A stretch of DNA of 12,433 nt from DATAMF01 sp964472565 (GTDB lineage Bacteria > Chloroflexota > Anaerolineae > Aggregatilineales > Aggregatilineaceae), in the NCBI GenBank assembly GCA_964472565.1, contig CAYYNB010000172.1:1-12433 (forward strand), in the 5' to 3' direction. Position numbers and translations under genes: made by a program. A model generated the notes under the pieces. It was not told where the DNA came from. It did no database searches and saw nothing but the letters and a program-made list of their open reading frames with translations. Positions 5,898 to 12,202 of this stretch are shown here, piece by piece (position 1 is the stretch's first letter; each line of letters opens with the position of its first letter).

Positions 5898-7148
5898 GCT
5901 TGGATCATAAATGCGAAATTCACCACTCAAATGGAGCAAACTCATCAGATAGAGTAGTCCGCTATAGTACCGCCACTGTCCCGTAGGGATCGCTGTGTTC
6001 CAGAATTCTTCAATAAACTCCCACGCGATAGGTTCGCTAGCGGCCAGACTTGCCACTGCATTCGTCGCCACTAACCCTTCCGAATGCCAGGGTGTTAGCG
6101 CTTCGCTACCATCGACACGCCACTTATCAGAATAACCATAGAGTCCCTGAGCGTAGAAAAATGCCTGAATACGATTACTCTGTTCGATTTCCCATTCGTC
6201 TGCCGCGAACCATGCGTAATCAACGGCGACGTTCATCGGCACGCGCCAGGCGTCGGCATAGAAAAACTCGCCATAGTCCCCACTTACCTTAGGCTGTCCA
6301 TCGAATTCAGTATAGTTCGCCATCAAACCCGTTTCTGGATGCGCCGCACTTTTGAGGAACTCACGGCTCACTGCTGCCGCCTCAGCCCAGAATGCATTGT
6401 CTTCATCTGCCCACAAGGCCCATAGATCAAAATAGTGGGGGACATGGTACGAAGGGTCGGTATATGAACTCTCATTTCCATAACTGGGAACAAATACCAC
6501 TTGCTTATATTCCCCGTCGAACATATTTCTCGATCCGCTTTGAGGATCATCCTCTTGGTGCAGCATGGTATGCAAAATTGCATTTGCTTCGGCTTGATAA
6601 TTAAAGATCCCCTCACCATTGCCCCAACGTCCTGCGGCAAAAAATAATGCGGTTGTAAACCAGATTTCACCATCAGAGGCAGGATTCTCATCAATTTTCG
6701 AACCGTCAGGTTGGCAGTGCCAGGCGAAGTAGCCCTGGTAGGCTCCTGATTCGTTATACATAAAGGTTTTGGTCCACTTCCAGATACGGTCAAACTCCTG
6801 TTTTTTGTCGAGTTGAACCGCGATCATCATACCGTAAGACTGGCCCTCCGTCCGCACATCATTGTTGCCGGTGTCCAGCATATAGGCCATATCCTCCCCC
6901 ACTGGATAATAGACACGCTCGGTTTTATCATCGCCATAAAACAACTGGTTCCAGGTTGCATCGATGCGCGCCTGTATTTCTTCATCCGTCTTGCCCCACT
7001 CGCTGAGCATATTGCGATATTGACCGCTGAAGAACGCGCCCGTAGTCGCAGGCACGGGTGTATCATCTTGGGCCAGGCTAGAAACCGGCAATCCGACAAC
7101 GGCCACCATAAGCGAAATCAACAGAGAGATGCTAAGTTTTTTCATCAT
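5895..7148 (-). CDS. Secreted family 8 glycoside hydrolase, reducing-end exo-oligoxylanase-like
   Basis: A classical signal peptide (MMKKLSISLL to SSLA, cleavage after about residue 26) precedes a full (alpha/alpha)6-barrel GH8 domain; total 417 residues. The sequence resembles the Bacillus halodurans Rex enzyme (EC 3.2.1.156), which removes xylose from the reducing end of xylo-oligosaccharides: DVRTEGQSYGMM, YFAWHCQPDG, RWGNGEG, DPSYHVPHYFDLWALW and EGLVATNAVASL. By that comparison the general acid is Glu101, the general base Asp299, and Asp159 is the third conserved carboxylate. The loop at 353-356 is PWHS where Rex, as I recall, has LHP, so exo specificity is uncertain; an endo-acting xylanase is possible. 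The frame is open upstream to 7277, but the signal peptide and GAGG before 7148 fix the start. GC content is visibly lower than in neighbouring genes, which may mean transfer. Confidence 0.92.
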   Translation of the reverse strand: MMKKLSISLLISLMVAVVGLPVSSLAQDDTPVPATTGAFFSGQYRNMLSEWGKTDEEIQARIDATWNQLFYGDDKTERVYYPVGEDMAYMLDTGNNDVRTEGQSYGMMIAVQLDKKQEFDRIWKWTKTFMYNESGAYQGYFAWHCQPDGSKIDENPASDGEIWFTTALFFAAGRWGNGEGIFNYQAEANAILHTMLHQEDDPQSGSRNMFDGEYKQVVFVPSYGNESSYTDPSYHVPHYFDLWALWADEDNAFWAEAAAVSREFLKSAAHPETGLMANYTEFDGQPKVSGDYGEFFYADAWRVPMNVAVDYAWFAADEWEIEQSNRIQAFFYAQGLYGYSDKWRVDGSEALTPWHSEGLVATNAVASLAASEPIAWEFIEEFWNTAIPTGQWRYYSGLLYLMSLLHLSGEFRIYDPS

Positions 7149-7275
7149 GAAAATATCCTCAACTGTTAGCTCAATGTTTGCGCCAGAAACAAGGCTATAC
7201 CGAGACTTCTGTATTAGGATAACCTGAATGGCCTTTTTTGCTGCCAGCAACGGTAGAGTACACCCGGATCGAATC

Positions 7276-7302
7276 AAAAGGGCGGGTTTGCAGGCCCGCC
7301 CT
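7276..7302 (-). terminator. Rho-independent terminator of sat
   Basis: Arms agggcggg (7279-7286) and cccgccct (7295-7302) form an 8-bp GC-rich stem with an 8-base loop. On the minus strand the hairpin runs into TTTT. It begins nine bases past the sat stop codon and separates sat from the hydrolase gene downstream. Confidence 0.8.
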
Positions 7303-7310
7303 CACAGTAT

Positions 7311-8501
7311 CTACTTCCCGTTTTTCCGCTGTGCCCCGCGAATCAGCACCTCGCTGACTTCGGGCCGCGTGAACTCGACGGGCAGCAGTTCGCCGCGTTC
7401 CAGCTTCTCGCGGACCTGTGTCCCGCTCAGCACAATATGATCCTCTTTCCCGTGTGGACACGTCTTGGACGACACGATCTGCCCGCACTTCTTGCAGTAG
7501 AAGGTATGCTCGAAGAACAGCGGCGTGATGTCCAGCTTGCGCGGGTCGAATTCATCAAAGATGTAATGCGCGTCGTAGGTGCCGTAATATTTCCCCACCC
7601 CCGCATGATCGCGCCCCACGATGAAATGCGAACAGCCGTAATTTTTGCGCGCAATCGCGTGGAAGATCGCTTCACGCGGTCCCGCATACCGCATCGCCGC
7701 CGGGAACACGCTCAACAGCACGCGATCCGCCGGGTAATAGCTGTCCAGAATCGCGCGGTAGCTTTCCACGCGCACATCGGCGGGAATATCGTCGGCTTTC
7801 GTTTCGCCCACCAGCGGGTGCAGCAGCAGCCCATCCACGATTTCCAGCGCGGTCTTCTGAATATATTCGTGCGCGCGGTGAATCGGGTTGCGCGTCTGGA
7901 ACGCCACAATGCGCCGCCAGCCCTGTTCCATAAAATAGCGCCGCGTGTCGGCGGGGGCGTACCGCAGTTCATTGAAGCTCGAAGCGACTTCCTGTGGGCG
8001 GTCAAATACCCAGATATCGCCCGCCAGGTACACGTCGCCCTGCGCATACACGCGCGCCACGCCGGGATGCGCGTCCTCGGTGGTGCGGAAGACTTTCTGC
8101 GCTTCGTCCTGCTTGTCATACCCAAACTTTTCGCTGACTTCCAGCACGCCCAGCAGCCGGTCCCCTTCGGCCAGCGCGACGGTTTGCCCGACTTTAATCT
8201 TGGCCGCCAGTTCCGCCGACACCGCCAGCGTCACCGGAATCGTCCAGGGCAGGCCGTTGACGAGGTGCATGTCATTCAACACGCTGCGATAATCCGCCTC
8301 GCCCATATACCCGGTCAGCGGGCTGAAGACTCCGGTTGAAATACATTCCAGGTCCGCGACATTCAGCGCCGACAGCGGCACACGCACCAGCGACTGTGCG
8401 CGCTCACGCATTAATGCTTGCATCTCGCCGGACAGCAGGCGGTTAATCAGCGTACCGCCGTGCGGGGCGATCAGAGGAAAAGTATGGTTTTGGTCCGTCA
8501 T
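7311..8501 (-). CDS. sat: Sulfate adenylyltransferase (ATP sulfurylase)
   Basis: This enzyme makes adenosine 5'-phosphosulfate from ATP and sulfate, the activation step of sulfate assimilation (the reverse runs in some sulfur oxidisers). The 396 residues are of the homo-oligomeric Sat/MET3 type without an APS-kinase domain. A PUA-like N-terminal domain covers about 1-165. The catalytic domain holds QTRNPIHRAHE (202-212) and GRDHAGVG (296-303). A zinc site Cys336, Cys339, Cys348 and His350 (CKKCG...CPHG) is typical of bacterial and archaeal forms. AGGA lies about seven bases before the ATG at 8501-8499. No APS or PAPS reductase is near, so the direction cannot be read from context. It diverges from the small gene at 8670. 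Confidence 0.97.
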   Translation of the reverse strand: MTDQNHTFPLIAPHGGTLINRLLSGEMQALMRERAQSLVRVPLSALNVADLECISTGVFSPLTGYMGEADYRSVLNDMHLVNGLPWTIPVTLAVSAELAAKIKVGQTVALAEGDRLLGVLEVSEKFGYDKQDEAQKVFRTTEDAHPGVARVYAQGDVYLAGDIWVFDRPQEVASSFNELRYAPADTRRYFMEQGWRRIVAFQTRNPIHRAHEYIQKTALEIVDGLLLHPLVGETKADDIPADVRVESYRAILDSYYPADRVLLSVFPAAMRYAGPREAIFHAIARKNYGCSHFIVGRDHAGVGKYYGTYDAHYIFDEFDPRKLDITPLFFEHTFYCKKCGQIVSSKTCPHGKEDHIVLSGTQVREKLERGELLPVEFTRPEVSEVLIRGAQRKNGK

Positions 8502-8531
8502 CGTACATCCTTAACATGAACAGAAGTGGCA

Positions 8532-8600
8532 GAACGCAGCGGGTACTGCGTTCCGGGGGTGCATTCTACCGCGCTGTCATCCATTTGGGTAGTACCCGCT
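8532..8600. promoter_or_regulatory. Hairpin and inverted decamers between sat and the small membrane gene
   Basis: agcgggtact at 8538-8547 recurs inverted as agtacccgct at 8591-8600, 43 bases away. The first copy is nested in a perfect hairpin (gaacgcag 8532-8539, ctgcgttc 8546-8553, loop 6). The second overlaps gggtagtaccc (8587-8597) and ends at the -35 box of the rightward promoter. The symmetric placement in a divergent region suggests a shared operator, though no known consensus was matched. Confidence 0.45.
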
Positions 8601-8627
8601 TGCAGTTTGAACCAAAACGCCTACAAT
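8600..8627 (+). promoter_or_regulatory. Sigma-70-like promoter of the small membrane gene
   Basis: TTGCAG (8600-8605), a 16-bp spacer and TACAAT (8622-8627), with the start of transcription expected near 8634, about 36 bases before the ATG. Confidence 0.6.
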
Positions 8628-8669
8628 TCACAGGTACGGTAAGGATACAACAAAAAAGGAGAAGTCAGC

Positions 8670-8864
8670 ATGTTAGAAGACAAGCGTGTTCTCTACGGCC
8701 TGATTCTCGTGGGCCTGCTTGGGGCACTACTATCTGTGCTCATCGATCCGATTCGGGGCTACGACATTCATATGGCCCTGATCCAGATCATCGGCCTCAT
8801 CGTTGGCATTGTCCTTTTCGGTGCGGGCATCTATCTCGCCTTTATGCGCAAACCCGCCGCCTGA
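8670..8864 (+). CDS. Small two-helix membrane protein, 64 aa, unknown function
   Basis: Residues 8-25 and about 34-58 are strongly hydrophobic and joined by a short loop with DPIRGYD. The N-terminus is charged (MLEDKR) and the C-terminus basic (MRKPAA). AAGGAGA sits seven bases before the ATG, and a good promoter lies upstream, which supports a real gene despite its size. It is divergent from sat. No family was recognised. Confidence 0.75.
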   Translation: MLEDKRVLYGLILVGLLGALLSVLIDPIRGYDIHMALIQIIGLIVGIVLFGAGIYLAFMRKPAA

Positions 8865-8882
8865 CCCGCGCTGCTCCCTCAC

Positions 8883-8910
8883 AAAAAGCTGCCGGGGCAA
8901 TCTCGGCAGC
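8883..8910 (-). terminator. Hairpin with T-run on the minus strand
   Basis: A perfect 7-bp stem (gctgccg 8888-8894, cggcagc 8904-8910) lies 23 bases past the small gene. Its T-run is on the minus strand (aaaaa at 8883-8887 on plus), so by the usual rule it stops leftward transcription. It may still fold at the end of the rightward transcript. No minus-strand gene lies immediately to its right. Confidence 0.5.
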
Positions 8911-8938
8911 AAGCCTGCATCCCACTATAAAGTTAGGC

Positions 8939-8952
8939 ATATTAGCTAATAT
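8939..8952. promoter_or_regulatory. Perfect 14-bp palindrome upstream of the 9060 gene
   Basis: atattagctaatat is a perfect palindrome ending three bases before the candidate -35 box at 8956. The position suits an activator or repressor site. No known regulator was matched. Confidence 0.45.
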
Positions 8953-8955
8953 TTA

Positions 8956-8983
8956 TTGTGCTTTAGACTGATCAGCCTATAAT
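8956..8983 (+). promoter_or_regulatory. Candidate promoter of the 9060 gene
   Basis: TTGTGC (8956-8961), a 16-bp spacer and a perfect TATAAT (8978-8983). The -35 side, tattgtgcttta, resembles tattgcacttca in front of the paralogous gene at 3564. The leader would be about 70 bases. Confidence 0.5.
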
Positions 8984-9059
8984 TCAGAAACGCAGCAGCA
9001 GACAGCAGAAGCCGTTGCATCTGTTATAGGTCATCTTAATTATCATAGGAAGCAGTACA

Positions 9060-9605
9060 ATGTCCACATTTAAACCCTTTCATCCCGATCACGAAATATT
9101 GGGGATGAACATGCTCGACATAACCTCAGCCATCAATAGCGAAAATTTTTTGCCAATTTGGGAAAAGTACGGGCTTACTCAGGTAGAGCCTGAAAAATGG
9201 TATCCCGTGCAAATTATATTGGATACGCTCAGCGAAGTCGCCCATAGCTCTGGAGCCATGCTGGATTTAGTGAGTATTGGGCTGCATGCCACCGAAGTCG
9301 CTTATTTTCCGCCTGAGTATTTGTCGAAGCCTCTCAATCAGGCCCTGCCCCTGCTGCCGCACCTCTATCGGATGAATCACCGGGGCACGAATATTGGTGA
9401 AGTGTTACAGTCCCAGATCAGCGAAAATCACTATCGGTATGAACTCTGTTTACCTTTCCCCGATGATCTCTGGTATGGAATTATCTATGGCTTTGTGCGG
9501 AATCATGTCCCGAAAAATCATCGCTTTAGCATTTCCTATGCCCCCGACATCCCCCGCCGTGATCATGGCGGCGAAGTGACCATCATAGATATTTTCATAG
9601 ATTAG
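9060..9605 (+). CDS. Conserved protein of unknown function, 181 aa (paralogue of 3564-4109)
   Basis: This has the same length as the product at 3564 and is nearly colinear with it. Shared positions include WYP (47-49), VSIG (71-74), RG (108-109), G113, HY (124-125), PDD (134-136), YG (139-140 and 143-144), PR (165-166), GG (170-171) and TII (174-176). The middle (about 80-106) is the most divergent part. No signal peptide or membrane helix is present. AGGAAG lies seven bases before the ATG. Base composition looks lower in GC than that of the 3564 copy, suggesting that the pair did not arise by a very recent duplication. The function is unknown; it stands alone with its own promoter. Confidence 0.83.
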   Translation: MSTFKPFHPDHEILGMNMLDITSAINSENFLPIWEKYGLTQVEPEKWYPVQIILDTLSEVAHSSGAMLDLVSIGLHATEVAYFPPEYLSKPLNQALPLLPHLYRMNHRGTNIGEVLQSQISENHYRYELCLPFPDDLWYGIIYGFVRNHVPKNHRFSISYAPDIPRRDHGGEVTIIDIFID

Positions 9606-9633
9606 GCAGCTAAAATCCGGGGTGCGGTTCGTA

Positions 9634-9655
9634 GGGGCGATTCGTGAATCGCCCC
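9634..9655. repeat. Family C palindrome, left of the LysM gene
   Basis: Arms ggggcgattc (9634-9643) and gaatcgcccc (9646-9655) with loop gt. It lies between two convergent genes and may act as a bidirectional terminator. It is the exact reverse complement of 11020-11041. Confidence 0.75.
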
Positions 9656-9671
9656 GTGTGTTTACCGTGTC

Positions 9672-10862
9672 TTAGCTCGCCGGAACGCCTTCGATCCGAA
9701 TATTGGCCGACTGCACCGGGTTGATCCCGGTTCCCATCGCGTAGATCGTCCCGCGCATGTTCAGCGGCACTGTATAGTAGATGCCTGCATCCGTCGCAAT
9801 GTCATCATCCCGTCCCAGCGACTGCGGCGATCCGCCATCCGGNNNNNNNNNNNNNNNNNNNNNNNNNNNNNNNNNNNNNNNNNNNNNNNNNNNNNNNNNN
9901 NNNNNNNNNNNNNNNNNNNNNNNNNNNNNNNNNNNNNNNNNNAGCGACTGCGGCGATCCGCCATCCGGTTCATAGAAGAACTCCACCGGCCCCGCGTTCA
10001 GCCGCGCCGCATCCGGCCACGACAGATACACGTTTGTGTTCGCGGGCACCCAATAGTTGAATCCATCCGTCTGTACGCCGGACCCCGCCGGTGATCCCAC
10101 CAGCACCGGGCCGGGAGCCGGAGTCTGGCCGGGGACCGCTTCCAGCCGTACCCGCGCCGATTCAACCGTCCGGCTGCCGCGCCCCACCGCGTACACCTGG
10201 CCGCGCGCCGTGCTGGGAACCACCCACGCCACCGACGCATCATACGCCAGATCGTAGTCAATACCGAGCGACTGCGGAGCGGTTGCCGCATCCGGCTTGA
10301 ACAAAAATTCCACCTGCGTCGCGCCCAACCGCGCCGCGTCCGGCCACGCGATCACAATCGTCGTGCCCGTCGGCACCCAGTAGTTATAACCATCGGTCTG
10401 CACACCCGATCCCGCCTGCGACCCGATCACCACCGGGCCGGGATTGGTCGAAGTCGTCGGCACGACCACCGGACTGGGCTGGCGCGGCACGCGCATCTGC
10501 TGCCCCACCGCAATCAGATTCGGGTTGCTGAGGCAGTTCGCCGTAGCAAGCTGCGCGGCGGTTGTACCGGTGCGCTGTGCAATCGTGCCCACCGTATCGC
10601 CCGCCTGAACCGTGTAAACCGGCCAATCGGTACGCGGCGTGCAGTTCGCCACCGGCGCAGGATTACCGCTTGAAGCGGGGCGAGTCGTCGCTGTCGGCTG
10701 CGGAGCCGGGGTATTTGTCGTCACAGGCGGGTTGGTGATGACGGGCGCAGATGCAAAGGGGGTGCGCGTCGCTGGGCGCGCCGCCGGGGCATCGCCGCTG
10801 GTCAATGAACACGCCATCGCCGCCAACATAAGAACGGATAAGAGGATGAGTAGTCGAGTCAC
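9672..10862 (-). CDS. LysM-domain lipoprotein with C-terminal tandem repeats (interrupted by an assembly gap)
   Basis: This is a predicted surface lipoprotein that binds the cell wall. The frame is open from an ATG at 10886, but GGAGGA lies six bases before the GTG at 10862-10860. Starting there gives a proper lipoprotein signal, MTRLLILLSVLMLAAMAC, with lipid Cys18. Then come a P/T-rich linker (about 34-72), one LysM domain (82-126, YTVQAGDTVGTIAQRTG...LIAVGQQMRVP) and a second linker. Two copies of a roughly 100-residue repeat follow, with GVQTDG-Y/F-NYWVP, WPDAARL, PQSLG and RG-x-x-YA-x-G; the repeats resemble no domain I can name. A run of N falls inside repeat 2. Both flanks of the gap encode PDGGSPQS; joining them at this overlap removes 126 bases (42 codons) and restores a repeat 2 that lines up with repeat 1. 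Confidence 0.88.
   Translation of the reverse strand: MTRLLILLSVLMLAAMACSLTSGDAPAARPATRTPFASAPVITNPPVTTNTPAPQPTATTRPASSGNPAPVANCTPRTDWPVYTVQAGDTVGTIAQRTGTTAAQLATANCLSNPNLIAVGQQMRVPRQPSPVVVPTTSTNPGPVVIGSQAGSGVQTDGYNYWVPTGTTIVIAWPDAARLGATQVEFLFKPDAATAPQSLGIDYDLAYDASVAWVVPSTARGQVYAVGRGSRTVESARVRLEAVPGQTPAPGPVLVGSPAGSGVQTDGFNYWVPANTNVYLSWPDAARLNAGPVEFFYEPDGGSPQSXXXXXXXXXXXXXXXXXXXXXXXXXXXXXXXXXXPDGGSPQSLGRDDDIATDAGIYYTVPLNMRGTIYAMGTGINPVQSANIRIEGVPAS
9817..9968. repeat. Identical 26-base sequence on both sides of the scaffold gap
   Basis: Positions 9817-9842 and 9943-9968 are identical over all 26 bases. The pair is either one true copy duplicated by scaffolding of overlapping contig ends, or the edges of a collapsed extra protein repeat. 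Confidence 0.95.
9843..9942. other. Assembly gap (100 N)
   Basis: The run is exactly 100 N, the conventional size for a gap of unknown length. The residues predicted across it are not real sequence. The flanking 26-base identity suggests that the true gap may be zero or negative. Confidence 0.98.
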
Positions 10863-10903
10863 GATGTTTCCTCCAGTGATTACCATCTGTGGTATCAGAC
10901 GTA

Positions 10904-10932
10904 ATCATAGGACGAAACGTTCACCTTGTGGA
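10904..10932 (-). promoter_or_regulatory. Candidate promoter of the LysM lipoprotein gene
   Basis: On the minus strand TCCACA (10932-10927), a 17-bp spacer and TATGAT (10909-10904) lie about 42 bases before the GTG start. The -10 box is 5 of 6 and the -35 box 4 of 6 to consensus. Confidence 0.4.
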
Positions 10933-11019
10933 TAGTCGTTACCCCTACGCGCGCTATACGATAGATATACGCTATAACAATGATAAATATTAAATCGTTT
11001 TTTCTTCCCGTACACCTCG

Positions 11020-11041
11020 GGGGCGATTCACGAATCGCCCC
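11020..11041. repeat. Family C palindrome, right of the LysM gene
   Basis: Arms ggggcgattc (11020-11029) and gaatcgcccc (11032-11041) with loop ac. It is the exact reverse complement of 9634-9655, so the LysM gene is bracketed by two inverted copies. Confidence 0.75.
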
Positions 11042-11061
11042 GTACTCAATGCCCGCCATGG

Positions 11062-11136
11062 GTAGGGGCACTGCTTGCAGCGCCCTGCCCCTCCTTTCTC
11101 CGTGCGCGGGGAAACGCCTGTTTTCCCCTCATCCCC
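11062..11136 (+). repeat. Dispersed repeat family A, diverged copy
   Basis: It begins gtaggggcac, then tgcttgcagcgccctg and ctttctccgtgcgcgggg, colinear with 23-95 but with substitutions and a different tail (cgcctgttttcccctc). It shows that the family is older and more widespread than the two near-identical end copies. Confidence 0.7.
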
Positions 11137-11176
11137 GATTTGTGGGTAATGTTTAGCCGCGCCAGCGCGGAGAAAT

Positions 11177-12034
11177 TTACGTAAACAGCGGGGCCATCTC
11201 CAACGCCGCCATCTCCGCCTGCATCTCCTCATCCGAGGGACGCGCCTCAAAACGGCTGGCTGCATCAAGAATCATCGGCAGCAGGTGAATATCAGCGGCA
11301 GTATTGAGGAAAATGCCCGCCTGCCCCAGCACCCAATGCACCGCTTTATCAATGCTGGCCTGCGTGGTGAGCGGTTCATACCACGTATTATGTGTGTGTT
11401 CGCCCGCCCAGGGACGGCGGCAGATGCCTTTGATCGTCTGCACCGCGAAATGCCGCTCCTGCGCGAGGCGCAGAATCTCGTTAAAGCCCGCCGCGTAAGT
11501 GGGATTTTGCATCATCACATAGTTGTAGGGCAGCAGCACCGAATCGAAGTCGAAGCGCTCCAGGCTTTGTAAGTGCCGCTGCGCGATGGCGACTTCATGC
11601 CCGGTCACGCCGATGAACCGCACCAAACCCTCTTCGCGCGCCTGCTGCAAATATTCCAGCACGCCGCCCGGCCCCAGTGCGATCTCCCATTCGTCCTCAC
11701 CCACCAGGTGATGAATCTGGATCAGGTCCACCGAGTCCACTTGTAAGCGCTTGAGCGACTGCTCAAACTGCGCTTTGGCTCCATCATAGGTGCGCTCGCC
11801 CGTTTTCGTGGCGAGAAAAAAACGATCCCGATATTTCGGCATCCAGGGACCGAGATGCAGTTCGGAATCGTTATAACCGGCGGCAGTGTCGATATGATTG
11901 ATGCCATATTTCAGCAGCACATCAAGCATCTGATCGGCTTCTTCCTGGGGCAGGCTCCAAAACGCCGCCGCGCCAAAAATAATGCGCGTGCTGATATGTC
12001 CGGTGCGTCCAAAAGGCAGGGTTGGGATCGTCAT
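11177..12034 (-). CDS. Aldo/keto reductase
   Basis: This is a predicted NAD(P)H-dependent oxidoreductase that reduces aldehydes or ketones in the cytosol. The 285 residues start with LPFGRTGHISTRIIFGAAAF, typical of the AKR superfamily. The catalytic tetrad is complete: Asp49 (NHIDTAAGY), Tyr54, Lys77 (LATKTGE) and His108 (IQIHHL). It is shorter than most members of about 320 residues and has a long insertion-free C-terminus without the usual nucleotide-phosphate motif I would look for, so cofactor preference is open. GGAG lies about 11 bases before the ATG, a weak site. The promoter is of the MerR-regulated type (12081-12111), which suggests induction by a reactive aldehyde or other electrophile. 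Confidence 0.94.
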   Translation of the reverse strand: MTIPTLPFGRTGHISTRIIFGAAAFWSLPQEEADQMLDVLLKYGINHIDTAAGYNDSELHLGPWMPKYRDRFFLATKTGERTYDGAKAQFEQSLKRLQVDSVDLIQIHHLVGEDEWEIALGPGGVLEYLQQAREEGLVRFIGVTGHEVAIAQRHLQSLERFDFDSVLLPYNYVMMQNPTYAAGFNEILRLAQERHFAVQTIKGICRRPWAGEHTHNTWYEPLTTQASIDKAVHWVLGQAGIFLNTAADIHLLPMILDAASRFEARPSDEEMQAEMAALEMAPLFT

Positions 12035-12080
12035 GGCTTTTTTTACTCCACTCTGTTTTGCGAATCATCTCATTCTTTTG

Positions 12081-12111
12081 ATGGTACACCTTAGAGTGCG
12101 CTCGAAGTCAA
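12081..12111 (-). promoter_or_regulatory. MerR-family-type promoter and operator of the aldo/keto reductase gene
   Basis: On the minus strand TTGACT (12111-12106) and TACCAT (12086-12081) are separated by 19 bases, the overlong spacer that MerR-type activators need. The spacer is filled by a dyad CTTCGAG-N4-CTCTAAG (12107-12090), 6 of 7 symmetric. This matches the CTTnnAG-N4-CTnnAAG form known for AdhR/NmlR-like regulators. The regulator gene itself is not in the window. Confidence 0.7.
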
Positions 12112-12169
12112 GCCCCACCGCGATATAACTGCCTATACCTTATCCCCTCTTTTTGAGGAAGATCGATGA

Positions 12170-12191
12170 GGGGCGTATCGCCATACGCCCC
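12170..12191. repeat. Family C-type palindrome near the right end
   Basis: Arms ggggcgtat (12170-12178) and atacgcccc (12183-12191) with loop cgcc. It has the same ggggcg...cgcccc frame as the two copies around the LysM gene, with a different core. Confidence 0.7.
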
Positions 12192-12202
12192 GGTCGCAAT
12201 TT

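Larger units (their letters stand above)
10863..11176. other. Intergenic region between the aldo/keto reductase and LysM genes
   Basis: These 314 bases hold a candidate LysM promoter (10904-10932), an AT-rich stretch (about 10955-11000), the family C palindrome at 11020-11041 and a diverged family A repeat at 11062-11136. A short GC hairpin (ccgcg 11157-11161, cgcgg 11166-11170) just past the reductase gene has no T-run. No gene is seen. Confidence 0.6.

Noticed and set aside
7149..7277. N-terminal extension of the hydrolase frame
   Set aside because: The signal peptide begins at 7148 with a ribosome binding site before it; the 43 extra residues have no support and reach into the sat terminator region.
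7437..8339. Long 300-codon plus-strand frame opposite sat
   Set aside because: It is a shadow of sat, with no start signals and no recognisable domain.
10863..10886. ATG start for the LysM gene at 10886
   Set aside because: GGAGGA falls inside this extension and is ideally placed for the GTG at 10862, which also gives a standard lipoprotein signal.
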